Of a stretch of 64,000 nucleotides of DNA, positions 7,764 through 18,200 are shown piece by piece. The position numbers and the translations under genes are program-made. Positions within the stretch are counted from its first letter, which is position 1. The number at the start of each line of letters is the position of its first letter. The stretch is from contig JAWXBM010000025.1 in the NCBI GenBank assembly GCA_034440115.1, forward strand, positions 24,237-88,236. The letters are read 5' to 3'. The notes beneath the pieces are model-generated. The model worked only from the letters and a program-made list of their open reading frames with translations. It ran no database searches and was not told the origin of the DNA. Source of the stretch: JAWXBM01 sp034440115. Its GTDB lineage: Bacteria; Pseudomonadota; Gammaproteobacteria; Xanthomonadales; SZUA-36.

Positions 7764-10271
7764 ATGGAAATAAAAGATAAACTCTGGTTGCTGGGTGCCG
7801 GCCGAAGATCAGATAAAACTGTGCTCGAGCAGCGATTTTTTCTCAAGGAAGAAGAACTGGCAGCGCTGCAGACCTCGGCGGTCAGTCTCGGTAAGCGACT
7901 TCGGAGCCTGTTGCAAGAGACAGGGATCAAAGATTCACTGGGATTGTTGGATGATCAGTGGAGCGGCACGGACCATGCGCTTTTTTTCTGCCAACTGTTT
8001 ACGAGACTGACCATCGTCCTTCAATTGGCTGCCGGCCACCGTGTATATGATTTTGGGGTCGCGGCCGATGAACGGGGTGAGGGTTGCTGGTTATGGTTTG
8101 AATACGAACATGATGCAGTAGCCGCAGCAGCCGTTGTTCTGGCGATGAATATGCTGGTAAAGCTGGAGCCAGCCATCAAGCTGCCTGATTTTGAGGGTGA
8201 GGCTGTCGAACTGCAGGAAGTTTCCTGGAAGGGTTTTCTGGCTGTCGCCAAACCCCGTATCCTACCGGTGGAAACCGAAGCTATAATTGAGGCAGCACGG
8301 CACAGAAGAGTTCCCTGTGTCAGATTGGAGCGCATTCCTTACCAAGGAGTCGAAGGTAGTTTCAGAATTCGTAAAAACAGCTTGCTCAAATTGGGCCATG
8401 GGCCATACCAATTGATTGTTGATGGTAGTTTATGCGTGACTCGAAGCGCTCACTTGCTACCCCTGCTGCAGGATCGAAATGCCCGTCGCGCGCGACTCGT
8501 ACAGCTGCAAATTCCCGTACCAGCCATCGATGAGCAAGCAGGCAACTGCGCGCTCAGCAAGCATGCACTGCGTGCGGCTGAACGCATCGGATATCCCGTT
8601 CTGCTGACGGCCACCGCTACAAATGGTCAGCGATACTCTTGGCCGGACGTTAAATCGCCCGATGAGTTGCGAAGAACGATGGACCAGGCGCGTCGCCATG
8701 GGTCACAGATTGATGTGCAAGCTTCGGTTTCGGGTGAAAACTGGCAGGTGCTATTGGTCGGAAGCGAGATTCATGCACTGCTGCGTGATGGCCAGCCGCA
8801 TGCGATTGGCCGTCTCAATGCGGAAACCCGACAGCAGCTTGAAGGCCTTTCCGGACAGCTTGACAGTGGGGTACTACGAATACATCTTTGCACGACCGAT
8901 ATCACCTCCTCCCTCGAAAAATGTCAAGGAGCTGTGCTTGATTTTGACCTGGCGCCCCGGCTGGACGATTGGCTGGTAAATCATCCCGACATCCTGTCTC
9001 AACTCGCTGGCGCATTTGTCAGTCACCTTTTCCCTCTAGGCATGAAATCCCGGATTCCTATTGTGGCTGTAACCGGAACCAATGGTAAGACAACAACCTG
9101 CCGCATGGTGGAGGCCATTGGAAGGCAGGCGGGACTGAACACGGGAATGGCGACAACCGGCGGGCTTTATTACCAAGGACAGGACTACGAAGCGCTGGGC
9201 TCAGGCGGACTTGGCAGGCAATACAAGCTATTTGAACGCGAGGAAGTGAATTTTGCTGTGCTGGAAGAGTACTTCGGCTCTATCCTGCACAACGGCTTTC
9301 TTTACGGCAGTTGCGAAGTGGCGATATGTACCAACGTCTCCGAAGATCACCTGGGTAATCTTGGCGTGTACACCTTGGGCGGCATCGCCGCAACCAAAGC
9401 GTTGGTTGTTAAGAAGGCCAGCAAGGCTGCAATATTGAATGCGGACAATGAGTACAGCCTGGCCATGATGGCTACCACCCACGCTGAAAACATTGGCTTG
9501 GTATCCGTCCTCAAGGCAGCCGGGGATATCCAGAATCTGCTGGATCGCCCCGGCAGGATATGTGTGCTGGAAGATGTGGCTGGCGAGGATTGGTTGTGCA
9601 TTTACCAGGAAGGTGAGCGTATTCCACTCATGCCTGTGAATGAAATTCCGTCGACCTATCAGGGTAAGGCAGCACACAATACGGTTAATGCCATGCAAGC
9701 TGCTTTGGCGGGTCACTTTCTCGACTTCGATTTGCAGGCAATACGCCAGGCTCTTGCTGGCTTTCAGCCTGATTTTTATGCCTCGAAAGGCCGTCTCAAC
9801 ATGATGACCGGCCTGCCCTACCAGTTCCTGATGGACTATGCGCATAACCTCGATAGCTTCCGCGTACTGTGTCATTTTACCAATCAGTTGGAAGTTTCTG
9901 GTCGGCGCATTATTTGTCTGCCATTTTCCGGTGACAGGCAAAATAGTGAAATCAAGCAGGCCATAGGTTTCCTGGCACCTCATTTCGATCTGTTTTTCTG
10001 TGGTAGCTATGCCGGGTTGCGCGGTCGCGAACCGAGTGAAATCGGCGAGTTGATAACCCAGTATCTGCAAGAGGCCGGTGTTCCTCCGGACAGGATTCGA
10101 ATCTACCCGGAAAGGAAATTAGCACTTGAACTGACGATAAAGGCGGCTAGTCCGGGAGACCTTGTGGTCTTTCTTGCAGGTGGATCTGATTTCAAAAACA
10201 CTTGGGCGAAGATGACCGAGTTGAAAGAGCAGCAGCTTTCAGCGTCTGAATTCCCATTCACTACGACCTGA
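7764..10271 (+). CDS. Cyanophycin-synthetase-like protein, degenerate ATP-grasp plus intact Mur-ligase domain (copy 1)
   Basis: An 835-aa protein with the CphA layout: an N-terminal domain to about residue 165 (with CWLWFEYEHDAVAAAA), an ATP-grasp-like region at about 170-425 (LLKLGHGPYQ and IPVPAIDEQAGNC match the CphA segments), and a Mur-ligase domain from about 430. The Mur half keeps its P-loop VTGTNGKTTT (436-445), NVSEDHLG and DYAHNLDSF. The ATP-grasp half looks dead: the nucleotide-binding Lys region of CphA (V-I-K-P) reads VLLTATATNG, the region is shortened, and the metal-binding E-x-N reads DFDLAP. CphA adds Arg with its Mur half and Asp with its ATP-grasp half, so this protein may only do the Mur-type step. 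A nearly full-length paralogue follows 18 bases downstream. Confidence 0.85.
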   Translation: MEIKDKLWLLGAGRRSDKTVLEQRFFLKEEELAALQTSAVSLGKRLRSLLQETGIKDSLGLLDDQWSGTDHALFFCQLFTRLTIVLQLAAGHRVYDFGVAADERGEGCWLWFEYEHDAVAAAAVVLAMNMLVKLEPAIKLPDFEGEAVELQEVSWKGFLAVAKPRILPVETEAIIEAARHRRVPCVRLERIPYQGVEGSFRIRKNSLLKLGHGPYQLIVDGSLCVTRSAHLLPLLQDRNARRARLVQLQIPVPAIDEQAGNCALSKHALRAAERIGYPVLLTATATNGQRYSWPDVKSPDELRRTMDQARRHGSQIDVQASVSGENWQVLLVGSEIHALLRDGQPHAIGRLNAETRQQLEGLSGQLDSGVLRIHLCTTDITSSLEKCQGAVLDFDLAPRLDDWLVNHPDILSQLAGAFVSHLFPLGMKSRIPIVAVTGTNGKTTTCRMVEAIGRQAGLNTGMATTGGLYYQGQDYEALGSGGLGRQYKLFEREEVNFAVLEEYFGSILHNGFLYGSCEVAICTNVSEDHLGNLGVYTLGGIAATKALVVKKASKAAILNADNEYSLAMMATTHAENIGLVSVLKAAGDIQNLLDRPGRICVLEDVAGEDWLCIYQEGERIPLMPVNEIPSTYQGKAAHNTVNAMQAALAGHFLDFDLQAIRQALAGFQPDFYASKGRLNMMTGLPYQFLMDYAHNLDSFRVLCHFTNQLEVSGRRIICLPFSGDRQNSEIKQAIGFLAPHFDLFFCGSYAGLRGREPSEIGELITQYLQEAGVPPDRIRIYPERKLALELTIKAASPGDLVVFLAGGSDFKNTWAKMTELKEQQLSASEFPFTTT

Positions 10272-10289
10272 ATTTAAAATGTATGTGCT

Positions 10290-12759
10290 ATGGAAATAAC
10301 TGAAAAACTCTGGCTGATCGGGACCAACAGGCGCTGCGACAAGCCCATTGTTGAACTCCAACTGTTATTTAACCCGCTTGAGCAAACTGCGCTGGAACAA
10401 GCGGGCGGAAGCCTTCCACACACCCTGAGCAGTCTGCTGAGTGACATCGGAGTAGACGACAGCCGTGGACTGCTCGATTATCAATACGATGCAGTTGATC
10501 ATCAACTCGCTTTTTGCCAGCTGTTTACGAAACTGGTTCTGGTGCTGCAAAACGCAGCTGGCCATCGTGTGTACGAGTCGGGTGTTGTGGCGGATCATGC
10601 AGATCGTGGCTACTGGATTTGGATTGAGTATGAGCACGATGCCGTAGCCGCCGCCGCCGTTTCATTGGCTTCATGTTTGCTTGGCAGCCTCGAACCCAGG
10701 CTCCAACTTGCTGCTTTCCAGGAAGATGCGCTGGAGTTACAGAATATTTCCTGGGAGGACTTTCTGGCAGTTGCCAGGCCCCCGGTTCTGCCCTTGGAAG
10801 CACAAGCCATTATTGATGCAGCACAGGCAAGTAATATTCCATGTGTGAAGTTGGAACGTATGCCTTACAAACAAGTTGAAGGCCGATTCAGGATTCGTCC
10901 GAACGGCCTGCTGAAGCTCGGCCATGGGCCGTATCAGCAGATTGTTGATGGCAGCATTTGTGTGAGCCGCGATGCGTCCTTAATGCCTTTGTTGGCTGAC
11001 CGCAAGGCCCGCCGTGCGTTGCTGTCAAACCAGGGCCTACCCGTGCCCACCATCGATCCTCAGGCAGGCAATTGTGCACTCAGTAAGCACGCCTTGCGAG
11101 CAGCCGGCCAGATTGGGTACCCGGTGACACTGACCGTCATGGCTGCTAACGGACAGCAGTTTCATGGCCTGACATAACAGATCCCGTCGAATTGCGCAAC
11201 CGCTTGGACCAGGCCAGAAAACACCGAATGCAGATAGATCTGGAAGCTTCGGTTGCAGGGGAGAACTGGCATGTTCTGATGGTTGGAGAGCAGCTTCTGG
11301 TTTTATTGAGCCAGGGACAAGTACATCCCGCAGCATCACTGCACCCGGAAACTCTGCAACAACTCAAAAGTCTTGCTGCCCACCTCAACAGCAGTATTTT
11401 AAGGATAGATCTGTGTACAGGTGACATCGGTATGCCCTTGGGAAGTGCCAACGGCGCCGCGCTTGATTTTGACCTGGCCCCCGGCTCAATGATTGGCTAG
11501 GTGAGTACCCCACACTTTTGGCCGGAGTAGCGGAAGCATTTGTTGGGCATTTATTTCCATCCGGTAGTCAGGCCAGGGTTCCCATCGTCACGGTTACCGG
11601 CACCAATGGAAAAACAACTACCTGTCGAATGACTGAAGCCATCTTGCGGAAATCTGGCTTGGGTACGGGGATGGTTTGCACCGGGACCAATTATGTGAAT
11701 GGGCGCTTGGAAGAGGTAGGCCGGAGTGCCTGGCATGGTCGGCAGCTTCGAATGTTTTATAAACCTGAGGTTGATGTAGTGGTGCTTGACGAATTTCTGG
11801 GTACCATCCTGGGGACCGGGTTCCTGTATCAACAAAGTGATGTTGCGGTTTGCACCAACATAACGAACGATCACCTTGGTAGCGTGGGAATACATGATCT
11901 GGACGCACTGATCGCTGCCAAGGCCATGGTCATAAAGCGTGCGAGTAAAGCAGCAGTCCTTAATGCAGACAACGGCCCCAGCATCAATATGATGGCTGCT
12001 ACAAGTGCAGAAAATATCGGCCTGGTTTCCTTGCATCAATCGGCAGACACCTTGCTAGGATTGCTGGATCGGCCTGGCATGGTTTGCACACGGGAAATCC
12101 ATGATGGAGAGTACTGGCTGGTTTTCCACCAGGACGATCAACATTGGCCAGTTGTCAGGGAAAACGAGATTGCTGCAACTTATGAGGGTAAGGCCGCCCA
12201 CAATACGGCCAATGCCATGCAGGCTGCACTGGCCGCTCATTTTCTGGGAATTGAGCGGGATCATATTCGTTCCGGTCTAGCAGGGTTTCTGCCCGACATG
12301 ACTTGTTCTGAAGGCCGCTTGAACATGATGCCGGGATTGCCATTCCAGTTTTTACTGGATTACGCCCATAACCTGGATGGCTTTCGCGTTTTATATGAAT
12401 TTACCGATCAACTGGAGATCGTGGGTGAACGGATTCTGCTGCCGTGTTTTTACGGAAATCGAAAGAACATAGCGGTTCAGCAAGCCATCAAATCAATAGC
12501 GATGCATTTCGATATTTTTTATTGCACCAATTCTGTAGCTCTCCGAGGTCGTGAGTTTGAGGAAATGCCTCAACTTCTTGCCAAATACCTGGTTGAATCT
12601 GGCATGTCGCCCGACAACATAAAAGTCGATCCTGATCGACTTCGTGCCATGGAAGCGGCCATCAACAAAGCGAAAACTGGAGACCTCTTGGTCATTCTTT
12701 CTGATCCTGAGGAATTCAGTTTTGTCTGGAATAAGGTGGAACGACTGAAAAAAGACTGA
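10290..12759 (+). pseudogene. Cyanophycin-synthetase-like protein, copy 2, interrupted by two single-base deletions
   Basis: This is a tandem paralogue of the preceding gene, starting with the same MEI-[KT]-[DE]-KLWL motif. The frame is broken near 11165 and again at the C run 11478-11482. Restoring one T (CATTGGCCTGAC) gives FHWPDITDPVELR, aligning with copy 1 YSWPDVKSPDELR. Restoring one C gives DLAPRLNDWLGEYP, aligning with copy 1 DLAPRLDDWLVNHP. The repaired protein would have 823 aa. Its ATP-grasp Lys region is also lost (VTLTVMAANG), and its Mur P-loop VTGTNGKTTT, NITNDHLG and DYAHNLDGF are intact. Everything else in the frame is well preserved, so either the gene died very recently or the deletions are sequencing/assembly errors. 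The pieces as read are 10290-11177, about 11171-11500 and about 11480-12759. Confidence 0.85.
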
Positions 12760-12780
12760 CTGCCAAAGCGCGGCAAACCG

Positions 12781-13980
12781 TCAGGATTCGCCCAGTACAG
12801 TGGCCAGTGAATCGACAAAATAATCCAGGTTTCCCTGGTTCAGTGACGCGATATTCACCCGCGATGAATCCACGGTATAAATCGAAAAACGCTCTCTTAA
12901 TGCCCTGACCTGACTGACTTCCAATCCCATAAAAGAAAACATTCCCGACTGGCGCTGCAGGAATGAAAAATCTCTTTCTATTCCAGCTTCAGACATCCTC
13001 TGCACCATTTCTCCACGCAAGCGGTTGATGCGCTCACGCATGCCTTTGACTTCTTCACGCCACATGGCTGTGAGTTCTGCGCTATGCAGGACGATGTCGA
13101 TCACGGCTGGGCCGTGAGCCGGAGGCATGGAGTAATTTTTTCTGGTTAAAGAATGAATCACAGTCTCGACCGCTTTGGTTTGCTCAGCACCTTTGCTCAC
13201 CACGGAAATCGCGCCAACTCGGTCGCGGTAAACCGCAAAATTCTTTGAACAGGAGCTGGCAACGATCACTTCAGGGCACTTCTGGGTGAACAGTCGAACC
13301 GCGAGATTGTCCTCCTCCAGGCTGCTTTCAAAGCCTTGATAGGCCATGTCCACCAGCGGTAAAAATCCGCGCTCAGCCGCCAGATCTGTTATTTGCTCCC
13401 ATTGCTCCGGAGTGGGGCTTACGCCACAGGGATTATGGCAGCAGGCATGAAACAGGACGGTGTCTCCCGGTCCACGCTGCGATAATGCTTCCATCATGTC
13501 GATAAAACGCAGGCTGCTATCCTTTTTGTCAAAATAGGGATAACTGCCATTCTTCAGGCCAGCAGCAGGAAAAATGGCCTGGTGGTTGGCCCAGGTAGGG
13601 TCGCTCATCCAAACGGTGGAACCGGGATTGGCTGCTTGCAGCAGATCGGCGGCTACCCGCAGTGCGCCGGTGCCGCCAGGTGTCTGGACGGTGCATATGC
13701 GTTCGGCAGAACCTTTTGCTACTTCTTCACCAAAAATAATCTGTGTGATAGCGCTGTTGAAACCCGTGACGCCAGGTGGCCCCAAATAGGATTTGCTGGT
13801 TTGCCGCGCAATCAGCTCTTTTTCGGCTTGAATCACCGATGGCAACATGGGTGTTTCGCCGTGTTCGTCTTTGTAGACACCAATGCCCAGGTCAATTTTT
13901 TTGGGATTGTCATCCAGCTTGTAGGCAGTGAGTATTCCCAGTATGGGATCGGGTGGCAGGGCTTTGAGATGGTCCAGCAT
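12781..13980 (-). CDS. Aspartate/aromatic amino acid aminotransferase (class I, AspC/TyrB type)
   Basis: A 399-aa class I PLP aminotransferase of the AspC/TyrB branch, the usual length for the family. Visible signatures are SYLGPPGVTGFN, the PGGTGALR cofactor phosphate region, HACCHNPCGVSPTP with the substrate-binding Asn, LVDMAYQGFE, the PLP lysine in SSCSKNFAVYRDRVG and the C-terminal Arg region FSFMGL. It interconverts aspartate or aromatic amino acids and 2-oxo acids with glutamate/2-oxoglutarate in the cytosol. It is convergent with the cyanophycin-synthetase-like genes, 21 bases apart, so a shared pathway is not implied by strand. Aspartate versus aromatic preference cannot be told here. 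Confidence 0.93.
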   Translation of the reverse strand: MLDHLKALPPDPILGILTAYKLDDNPKKIDLGIGVYKDEHGETPMLPSVIQAEKELIARQTSKSYLGPPGVTGFNSAITQIIFGEEVAKGSAERICTVQTPGGTGALRVAADLLQAANPGSTVWMSDPTWANHQAIFPAAGLKNGSYPYFDKKDSSLRFIDMMEALSQRGPGDTVLFHACCHNPCGVSPTPEQWEQITDLAAERGFLPLVDMAYQGFESSLEEDNLAVRLFTQKCPEVIVASSCSKNFAVYRDRVGAISVVSKGAEQTKAVETVIHSLTRKNYSMPPAHGPAVIDIVLHSAELTAMWREEVKGMRERINRLRGEMVQRMSEAGIERDFSFLQRQSGMFSFMGLEVSQVRALRERFSIYTVDSSRVNIASLNQGNLDYFVDSLATVLGES

Positions 13981-14174
13981 GATAGTATGACGTTCCTATA
14001 TGAATTGAATCTTGAGTACGGTCTTGGGTAAGCAAAACGAAAGCGCGATTGTACCTGCTTTTGCGGTTGATTTTTGTCACCAAACCCTCAGGTTTCCATA
14101 CTACTTGAGCGTCTCATTGACTCTGCGCGCCCGCGTATCGTGAATCAGAAGCTTCTACCCGAACATCAGGAATT

Positions 14175-16136
14175 GTGACGTCATTGGAAGTCTTGCTGCA
14201 GCAGTTTAGATCGCACAAATTGGATGCCAGACTCTCGTTGCTCCTCATGCTGATAATCAGCCTGGGGCTCAGCGCCTGCGCCGGCACCGCCAAAGGTGTG
14301 CGCAAATCCAGCCTGGATACCAGGCTGGTCACCAACACGGCGGCCTTAGCTGAATTGCCAGGGGCACTGGTGGTCATCCGCTACCCAGCGGTGGTGCTGG
14401 AAGAAGCTGAGGAGTCTTACTATCGCGCTTACGTGGATCAGTCCATCGGTGGTGATGTTTCCATTACCCATCAACTGCGCAAGGACACTCGGCATTTGGC
14501 GCGTTCGGTGATTGCCAAATCAAGCTATTACGCCATGTCGCTGTATGCCGAGTTGCGCGAATTGTTACCGGCCAACAAGGTATTGTTGTCGCCGCATATG
14601 ATTTACCGTGGTGAGTCCGGTGCATCCAGTCGGCCCTTGCTGGCTTCTGAAGAAGTGCCAGGCGCCGTAGTCATCGATTTCAATATTTATACTTTCCCTG
14701 ATGCATCCCAGTTGATGGACTCACCACCAATTACCGTGGGTGATGTTGTAACCCCTATGTTTGTAATCCACGGTGACAGTTGGTTGCGACCGCCTACCTT
14801 TGGCATGCTACTGGCGAGCGAGGATTTGCTGGGCAGTTCCTGGGACCTGTCTGCCCTGCAGTCCAGCCGTGAAGCTCAATCGCTGTTATCCGGCTACGCT
14901 GACCGTTTCATCAGGCCGCTGGATTTTGTCTACTTTCTCGAGTCCCGGCAGACTCCGTTGTCAAACATTCCATTGAAGGGCCCCGGTGGCACCGATAATG
15001 CTGCAGCAGCAATAGAGAAATATCCGCTGGAAAAAATTCGCATGGATGCCGAGTTGATAGCGGGATTGGATGATAGCGGCCTCGCCGATCCATTCGCGGT
15101 GAGTTTTGTGCAAAATGCGGCGCAGCGCGTATTGGCTGAACTACACACGCTGGATTTGCGCCGTGCCACATTCATCGCCCGCTATCGTTCTTTTGAGCGA
15201 TTCGATGCGGAGCTGGCTACAGCTTTTCTGGCCAAGACAAAAGGTGAAGAATTTCAAACCCGTCTGCAACTGGCCGAGGCCGTAATCGATGCTGAGCTGA
15301 AGTTTCTCACCGCCCAATCGGAACGCATGTACCGCGGTACTTATTATGGCGATTTTGGCAAGTCCATCCGCTCCTTGATTGCAGCGGAATACGGGGTATT
15401 GGAAAAACGTCGCCAGTTGGCCAGGTTGCAAAACCTGACCACGGCGTTGACAGTCGTCACGCTGGCGGGAACTGGCTACGCTGCCAGCAGTTTCACCTCC
15501 GGTGTAGCCACTGCTATCCCCTGGGCCGGTGCTGCTGCCACGCTCGGTTTTTCTTCCATACTGGCGCTGAACAATAATCGCGAAGCCCGCATTCAATCCT
15601 ATGCCATAGGCGAGAGTTTCATGTCGCAAATGGCGCCCGATCTGCAGCGCTATATCACTGTTCAAAGTGAAGTGGTGCTGTCGGAGAAAGACATATTTGC
15701 CCGCAGCTACGGCGAGTTTGAGAGCCAGGTAGTGACTCTATACGGAGAAACGGCGCGTAATCTGTCTGAAAGCAAACAAGGTCAATGTGCGTTTGAGTAT
15801 CCTGCGGGCAATGCTAATGGTGTCTGGCGGGGCGAATGTCGTCGTGGCAAAGCGCATGGCTGGGGTTATGGCGTAACCCAAATCCAGCAAGGTCGGTTTG
15901 TTGAGTACTTCGGCCGGGCCAAGGCCGGTTTGCCGCAGGGACAAGGCGCGTTAATCCTTCCCGCCGCCAGTGGCATGGCACCTGTGCTTTACGAAGGCGA
16001 GTTCAGCAAAGGTGTAGCGAATGGCATGATACGCGTCAGCGAAGCCGGCAAGGCTCCAAGAATAAGGACATTCAGCCAGGGAGTGGAATCGGGTCGGGCC
16101 GGAAGCAATCAATGGCGGTCTATCGCTTATCCTTGA
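14175..16136 (+). CDS. Large lipoprotein with C-terminal MORN-like repeats (paralogue A)
   Basis: A 653-aa protein of unknown function from a GTG start (AGGA just upstream). The N-terminus has a hydrophobic stretch ending in a lipobox, LGLSAC (Cys near residue 35), so it should be a periplasmic or outer-membrane lipoprotein. The middle carries VVIRYPAVV, SSYYAMSLYAELRELLP and VLLSPHMIY, which recur in the next gene. A glycine/alanine-rich hydrophobic stretch lies at about 420-460. The tail has MORN-like motifs (GVWRGECRRGKAHGWGYG and YEGEFSKGVANGMIRV), often found in membrane- or envelope-associated proteins. It is the first gene of a three-gene plus-strand group. No known family was recognised for the main body. 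Confidence 0.75.
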   Translation: MTSLEVLLQQFRSHKLDARLSLLLMLIISLGLSACAGTAKGVRKSSLDTRLVTNTAALAELPGALVVIRYPAVVLEEAEESYYRAYVDQSIGGDVSITHQLRKDTRHLARSVIAKSSYYAMSLYAELRELLPANKVLLSPHMIYRGESGASSRPLLASEEVPGAVVIDFNIYTFPDASQLMDSPPITVGDVVTPMFVIHGDSWLRPPTFGMLLASEDLLGSSWDLSALQSSREAQSLLSGYADRFIRPLDFVYFLESRQTPLSNIPLKGPGGTDNAAAAIEKYPLEKIRMDAELIAGLDDSGLADPFAVSFVQNAAQRVLAELHTLDLRRATFIARYRSFERFDAELATAFLAKTKGEEFQTRLQLAEAVIDAELKFLTAQSERMYRGTYYGDFGKSIRSLIAAEYGVLEKRRQLARLQNLTTALTVVTLAGTGYAASSFTSGVATAIPWAGAAATLGFSSILALNNNREARIQSYAIGESFMSQMAPDLQRYITVQSEVVLSEKDIFARSYGEFESQVVTLYGETARNLSESKQGQCAFEYPAGNANGVWRGECRRGKAHGWGYGVTQIQQGRFVEYFGRAKAGLPQGQGALILPAASGMAPVLYEGEFSKGVANGMIRVSEAGKAPRIRTFSQGVESGRAGSNQWRSIAYP

Positions 16137-16249
16137 TTTTTGCGCATACAGCTCAAGTTAATCTATGGCCTGTTAGAATCATGTTTGTCAGTCATGTTGC
16201 CCGGCATTGTTGCCCGGCATTGTTGCTCAAGGGGCAAATAGGAGGCGCG

Positions 16250-18178
16250 GTGAGACCTGCATGCAAATTTCTACTGAGCATAGTGCTGTGTATCGCGGTG
16301 GTGCTTGGCAGCGGTTGTGCCAGCACAGCCACTGGAAAGAAACAATCGGTTTACCAGCCGCAGCAGAACCTGCAACTGAACGATGGTGGCCGCTCACAGG
16401 CCGATGCCAATGTAGTCATACGCTATCCTGCCATTGTTGATCGTAATGCAGAGACTGTGTTTTTTGACGCTTTTGCAGCCCATCCCATAGGCGGCAGCAT
16501 CAAGGAAACCGATAGCAACAGCGACCGCGTAGCCGAAGCCATGGTTGCCAAGTCCAACTATTACGTGATGTCGCTGTATCGCGAATTGCAGGCTGCCCTG
16601 CCAGATAACTCTGTACTGCTTTCCCCACATTACGTTTTCATTGATGAGCAAGGCCAGTTGTCCAGCAAACCTTTACTCGCAGCAGAGAAAATTCCCAGCG
16701 TTCTGACCATAGACTTTGCCACTTACTCTTTTCCCGATACCAGCAAAATGATGGATGCACCACCTTTGACTTTTGGCGACCTGGTGACGCCTTTGTTCGT
16801 GCTGCACAGCAATCACTGGCTCAGCCCGCCCACGCATGGCTTGTTGCTGTCCAGCGAACCACTGCTGGGTACCGCTTGGGAACAATCTGCGCGACAGGCA
16901 GAAGCACAGTTTGCAAGCCGTTTGTCCATGCAGCCAGTGGATTATCAGCGGCCGCTGGATTTCATCAGTTACCTGGCCAAAGGCAGCCCGGCCAGCCTGG
17001 ATTTGCCGCTCAAGGCAGCCGGGTCGGTCCGTCAATCGGTGACCGCAGTCGAACGCTACCCGCTGGAAAAAATCCGCATGCAAAGCGAGCTGGTAGCCAG
17101 TCTGGACAAAGACTCAAGCATTGATCCTTTTGCCGAGGATTTCGTCAAAGGAGCAGCCGCCCGGGTGGTTACTGCGTTAAACGACATCAATCACGACCGG
17201 GCAACATTTTTTGCCCGCCAGAGCGCCTTAGCATCCTTCGATCCGGATTTGGCCAATGCTTTTCTGATGCGTTCAGCGGATGAAAGCGTGCAGGCGCGGG
17301 TGCAATTGGCAGAATCTTTATTGGTGGCTGAGCGCAAGTTCCTCGCCAGGCAGTCGCAGGCCATCTATGACGGCACTTACGCAGGAGCCTATGGTGATGA
17401 AATGCGCCGAATGATTGCCGCTGAATACCGCATGCTGGAAGAGCGGCGCGATCTGGCGAGAAAGCAGAACATCGGCACCGCATTGGCGATTGTAGCCATG
17501 GCAGGAGCGGTATACGCTGGCAGCCAGGCAGGCGATTCCGGCAGTTGGGGTGAGTACAATAACTGGCAATTTCTCACCAGTGCGCTGGCCTTGTCATCGG
17601 TTTGGGCCGTCAATGTCGCCATGAACAAGAATGCCGAATCAAAAACCGTGGGTGAAAATTTCCTGATGCAAATGGCACCTGCCCTGAACCAACAGAGCTC
17701 GGTACAGGTCGAACTGCTGGAATCCAATGAAGAAATTACTGCGCGGAATTTTGATGAATTCAAAAGCCAGACTATAGCCCTGTATCAAAAGTATGCTCGT
17801 TCCATGACGGTCGATGGCTCGTCCCAATGCCAGTTCCGTCACCCATCTGCCGGACAGTCAGGCAGTTGGTATGGCGCCTGCAATTCTGGTTTCGCGGAAG
17901 GCCTGGGTTATGGCCTGGTGCGCGGCGATAATGGAACAGAGATTGAGTATTTGGGAAATGCCAGTCAGGGACTTGCCGAGGGTTTGGGTGCCATGATCAT
18001 GCGCTCGCCGGCCAGCATAGGCGCCATTTACTACGAAGGCCAGTTCGAGCGAGGTCAGCCTCACGGAATCGTGCGGCTGGAACAACCAGGCCGGAAAACC
18101 GAAACCCGCGAGTTCATTCACGGTAAAGATGCCGGAGTCGCCGATGAGCAACAATTGTCGCCCCTTGGCTTTAATTGA
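16250..18178 (+). CDS. Large lipoprotein with C-terminal MORN-like repeats (paralogue B)
   Basis: Clear paralogue of the preceding protein over its full length (VVIRYPAIV, KSNYYVMSLYRELQAALP, VLLSPHYVF, and the MORN-like tail YEGQFERGQPHGIVRL). The GTG at 16250 follows a strong AGGAGG and gives a clean lipoprotein signal peptide (VRPACKFLLSIVLCIAVVLG then SGC). In-frame ATGs further upstream would put a long unlikely leader before it. The product is 642 aa. A glycine/alanine-rich hydrophobic stretch near residue 440 is conserved with paralogue A. A 13-bp tandem repeat (GTTGCCCGGCATT, twice, 16196-16221) sits in the leader. Function is unknown; the pair presumably acts together in the envelope. 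Confidence 0.75.
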   Translation: MRPACKFLLSIVLCIAVVLGSGCASTATGKKQSVYQPQQNLQLNDGGRSQADANVVIRYPAIVDRNAETVFFDAFAAHPIGGSIKETDSNSDRVAEAMVAKSNYYVMSLYRELQAALPDNSVLLSPHYVFIDEQGQLSSKPLLAAEKIPSVLTIDFATYSFPDTSKMMDAPPLTFGDLVTPLFVLHSNHWLSPPTHGLLLSSEPLLGTAWEQSARQAEAQFASRLSMQPVDYQRPLDFISYLAKGSPASLDLPLKAAGSVRQSVTAVERYPLEKIRMQSELVASLDKDSSIDPFAEDFVKGAAARVVTALNDINHDRATFFARQSALASFDPDLANAFLMRSADESVQARVQLAESLLVAERKFLARQSQAIYDGTYAGAYGDEMRRMIAAEYRMLEERRDLARKQNIGTALAIVAMAGAVYAGSQAGDSGSWGEYNNWQFLTSALALSSVWAVNVAMNKNAESKTVGENFLMQMAPALNQQSSVQVELLESNEEITARNFDEFKSQTIALYQKYARSMTVDGSSQCQFRHPSAGQSGSWYGACNSGFAEGLGYGLVRGDNGTEIEYLGNASQGLAEGLGAMIMRSPASIGAIYYEGQFERGQPHGIVRLEQPGRKTETREFIHGKDAGVADEQQLSPLGFN

Positions 18179-18200
18179 GATGAGCTTTCATTAATTAGTC

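Noticed and set aside
7764..12759. Active cyanophycin storage locus
   Set aside because: The ATP-grasp active site is degenerate in both copies and no cyanophycinase gene is next to them.
16112..16249. Upstream start for the second MORN-tailed lipoprotein
   Set aside because: It would put about 46 residues before the signal peptide and overlap the previous gene; GTG 16250 has AGGAGG and a clean lipoprotein leader.
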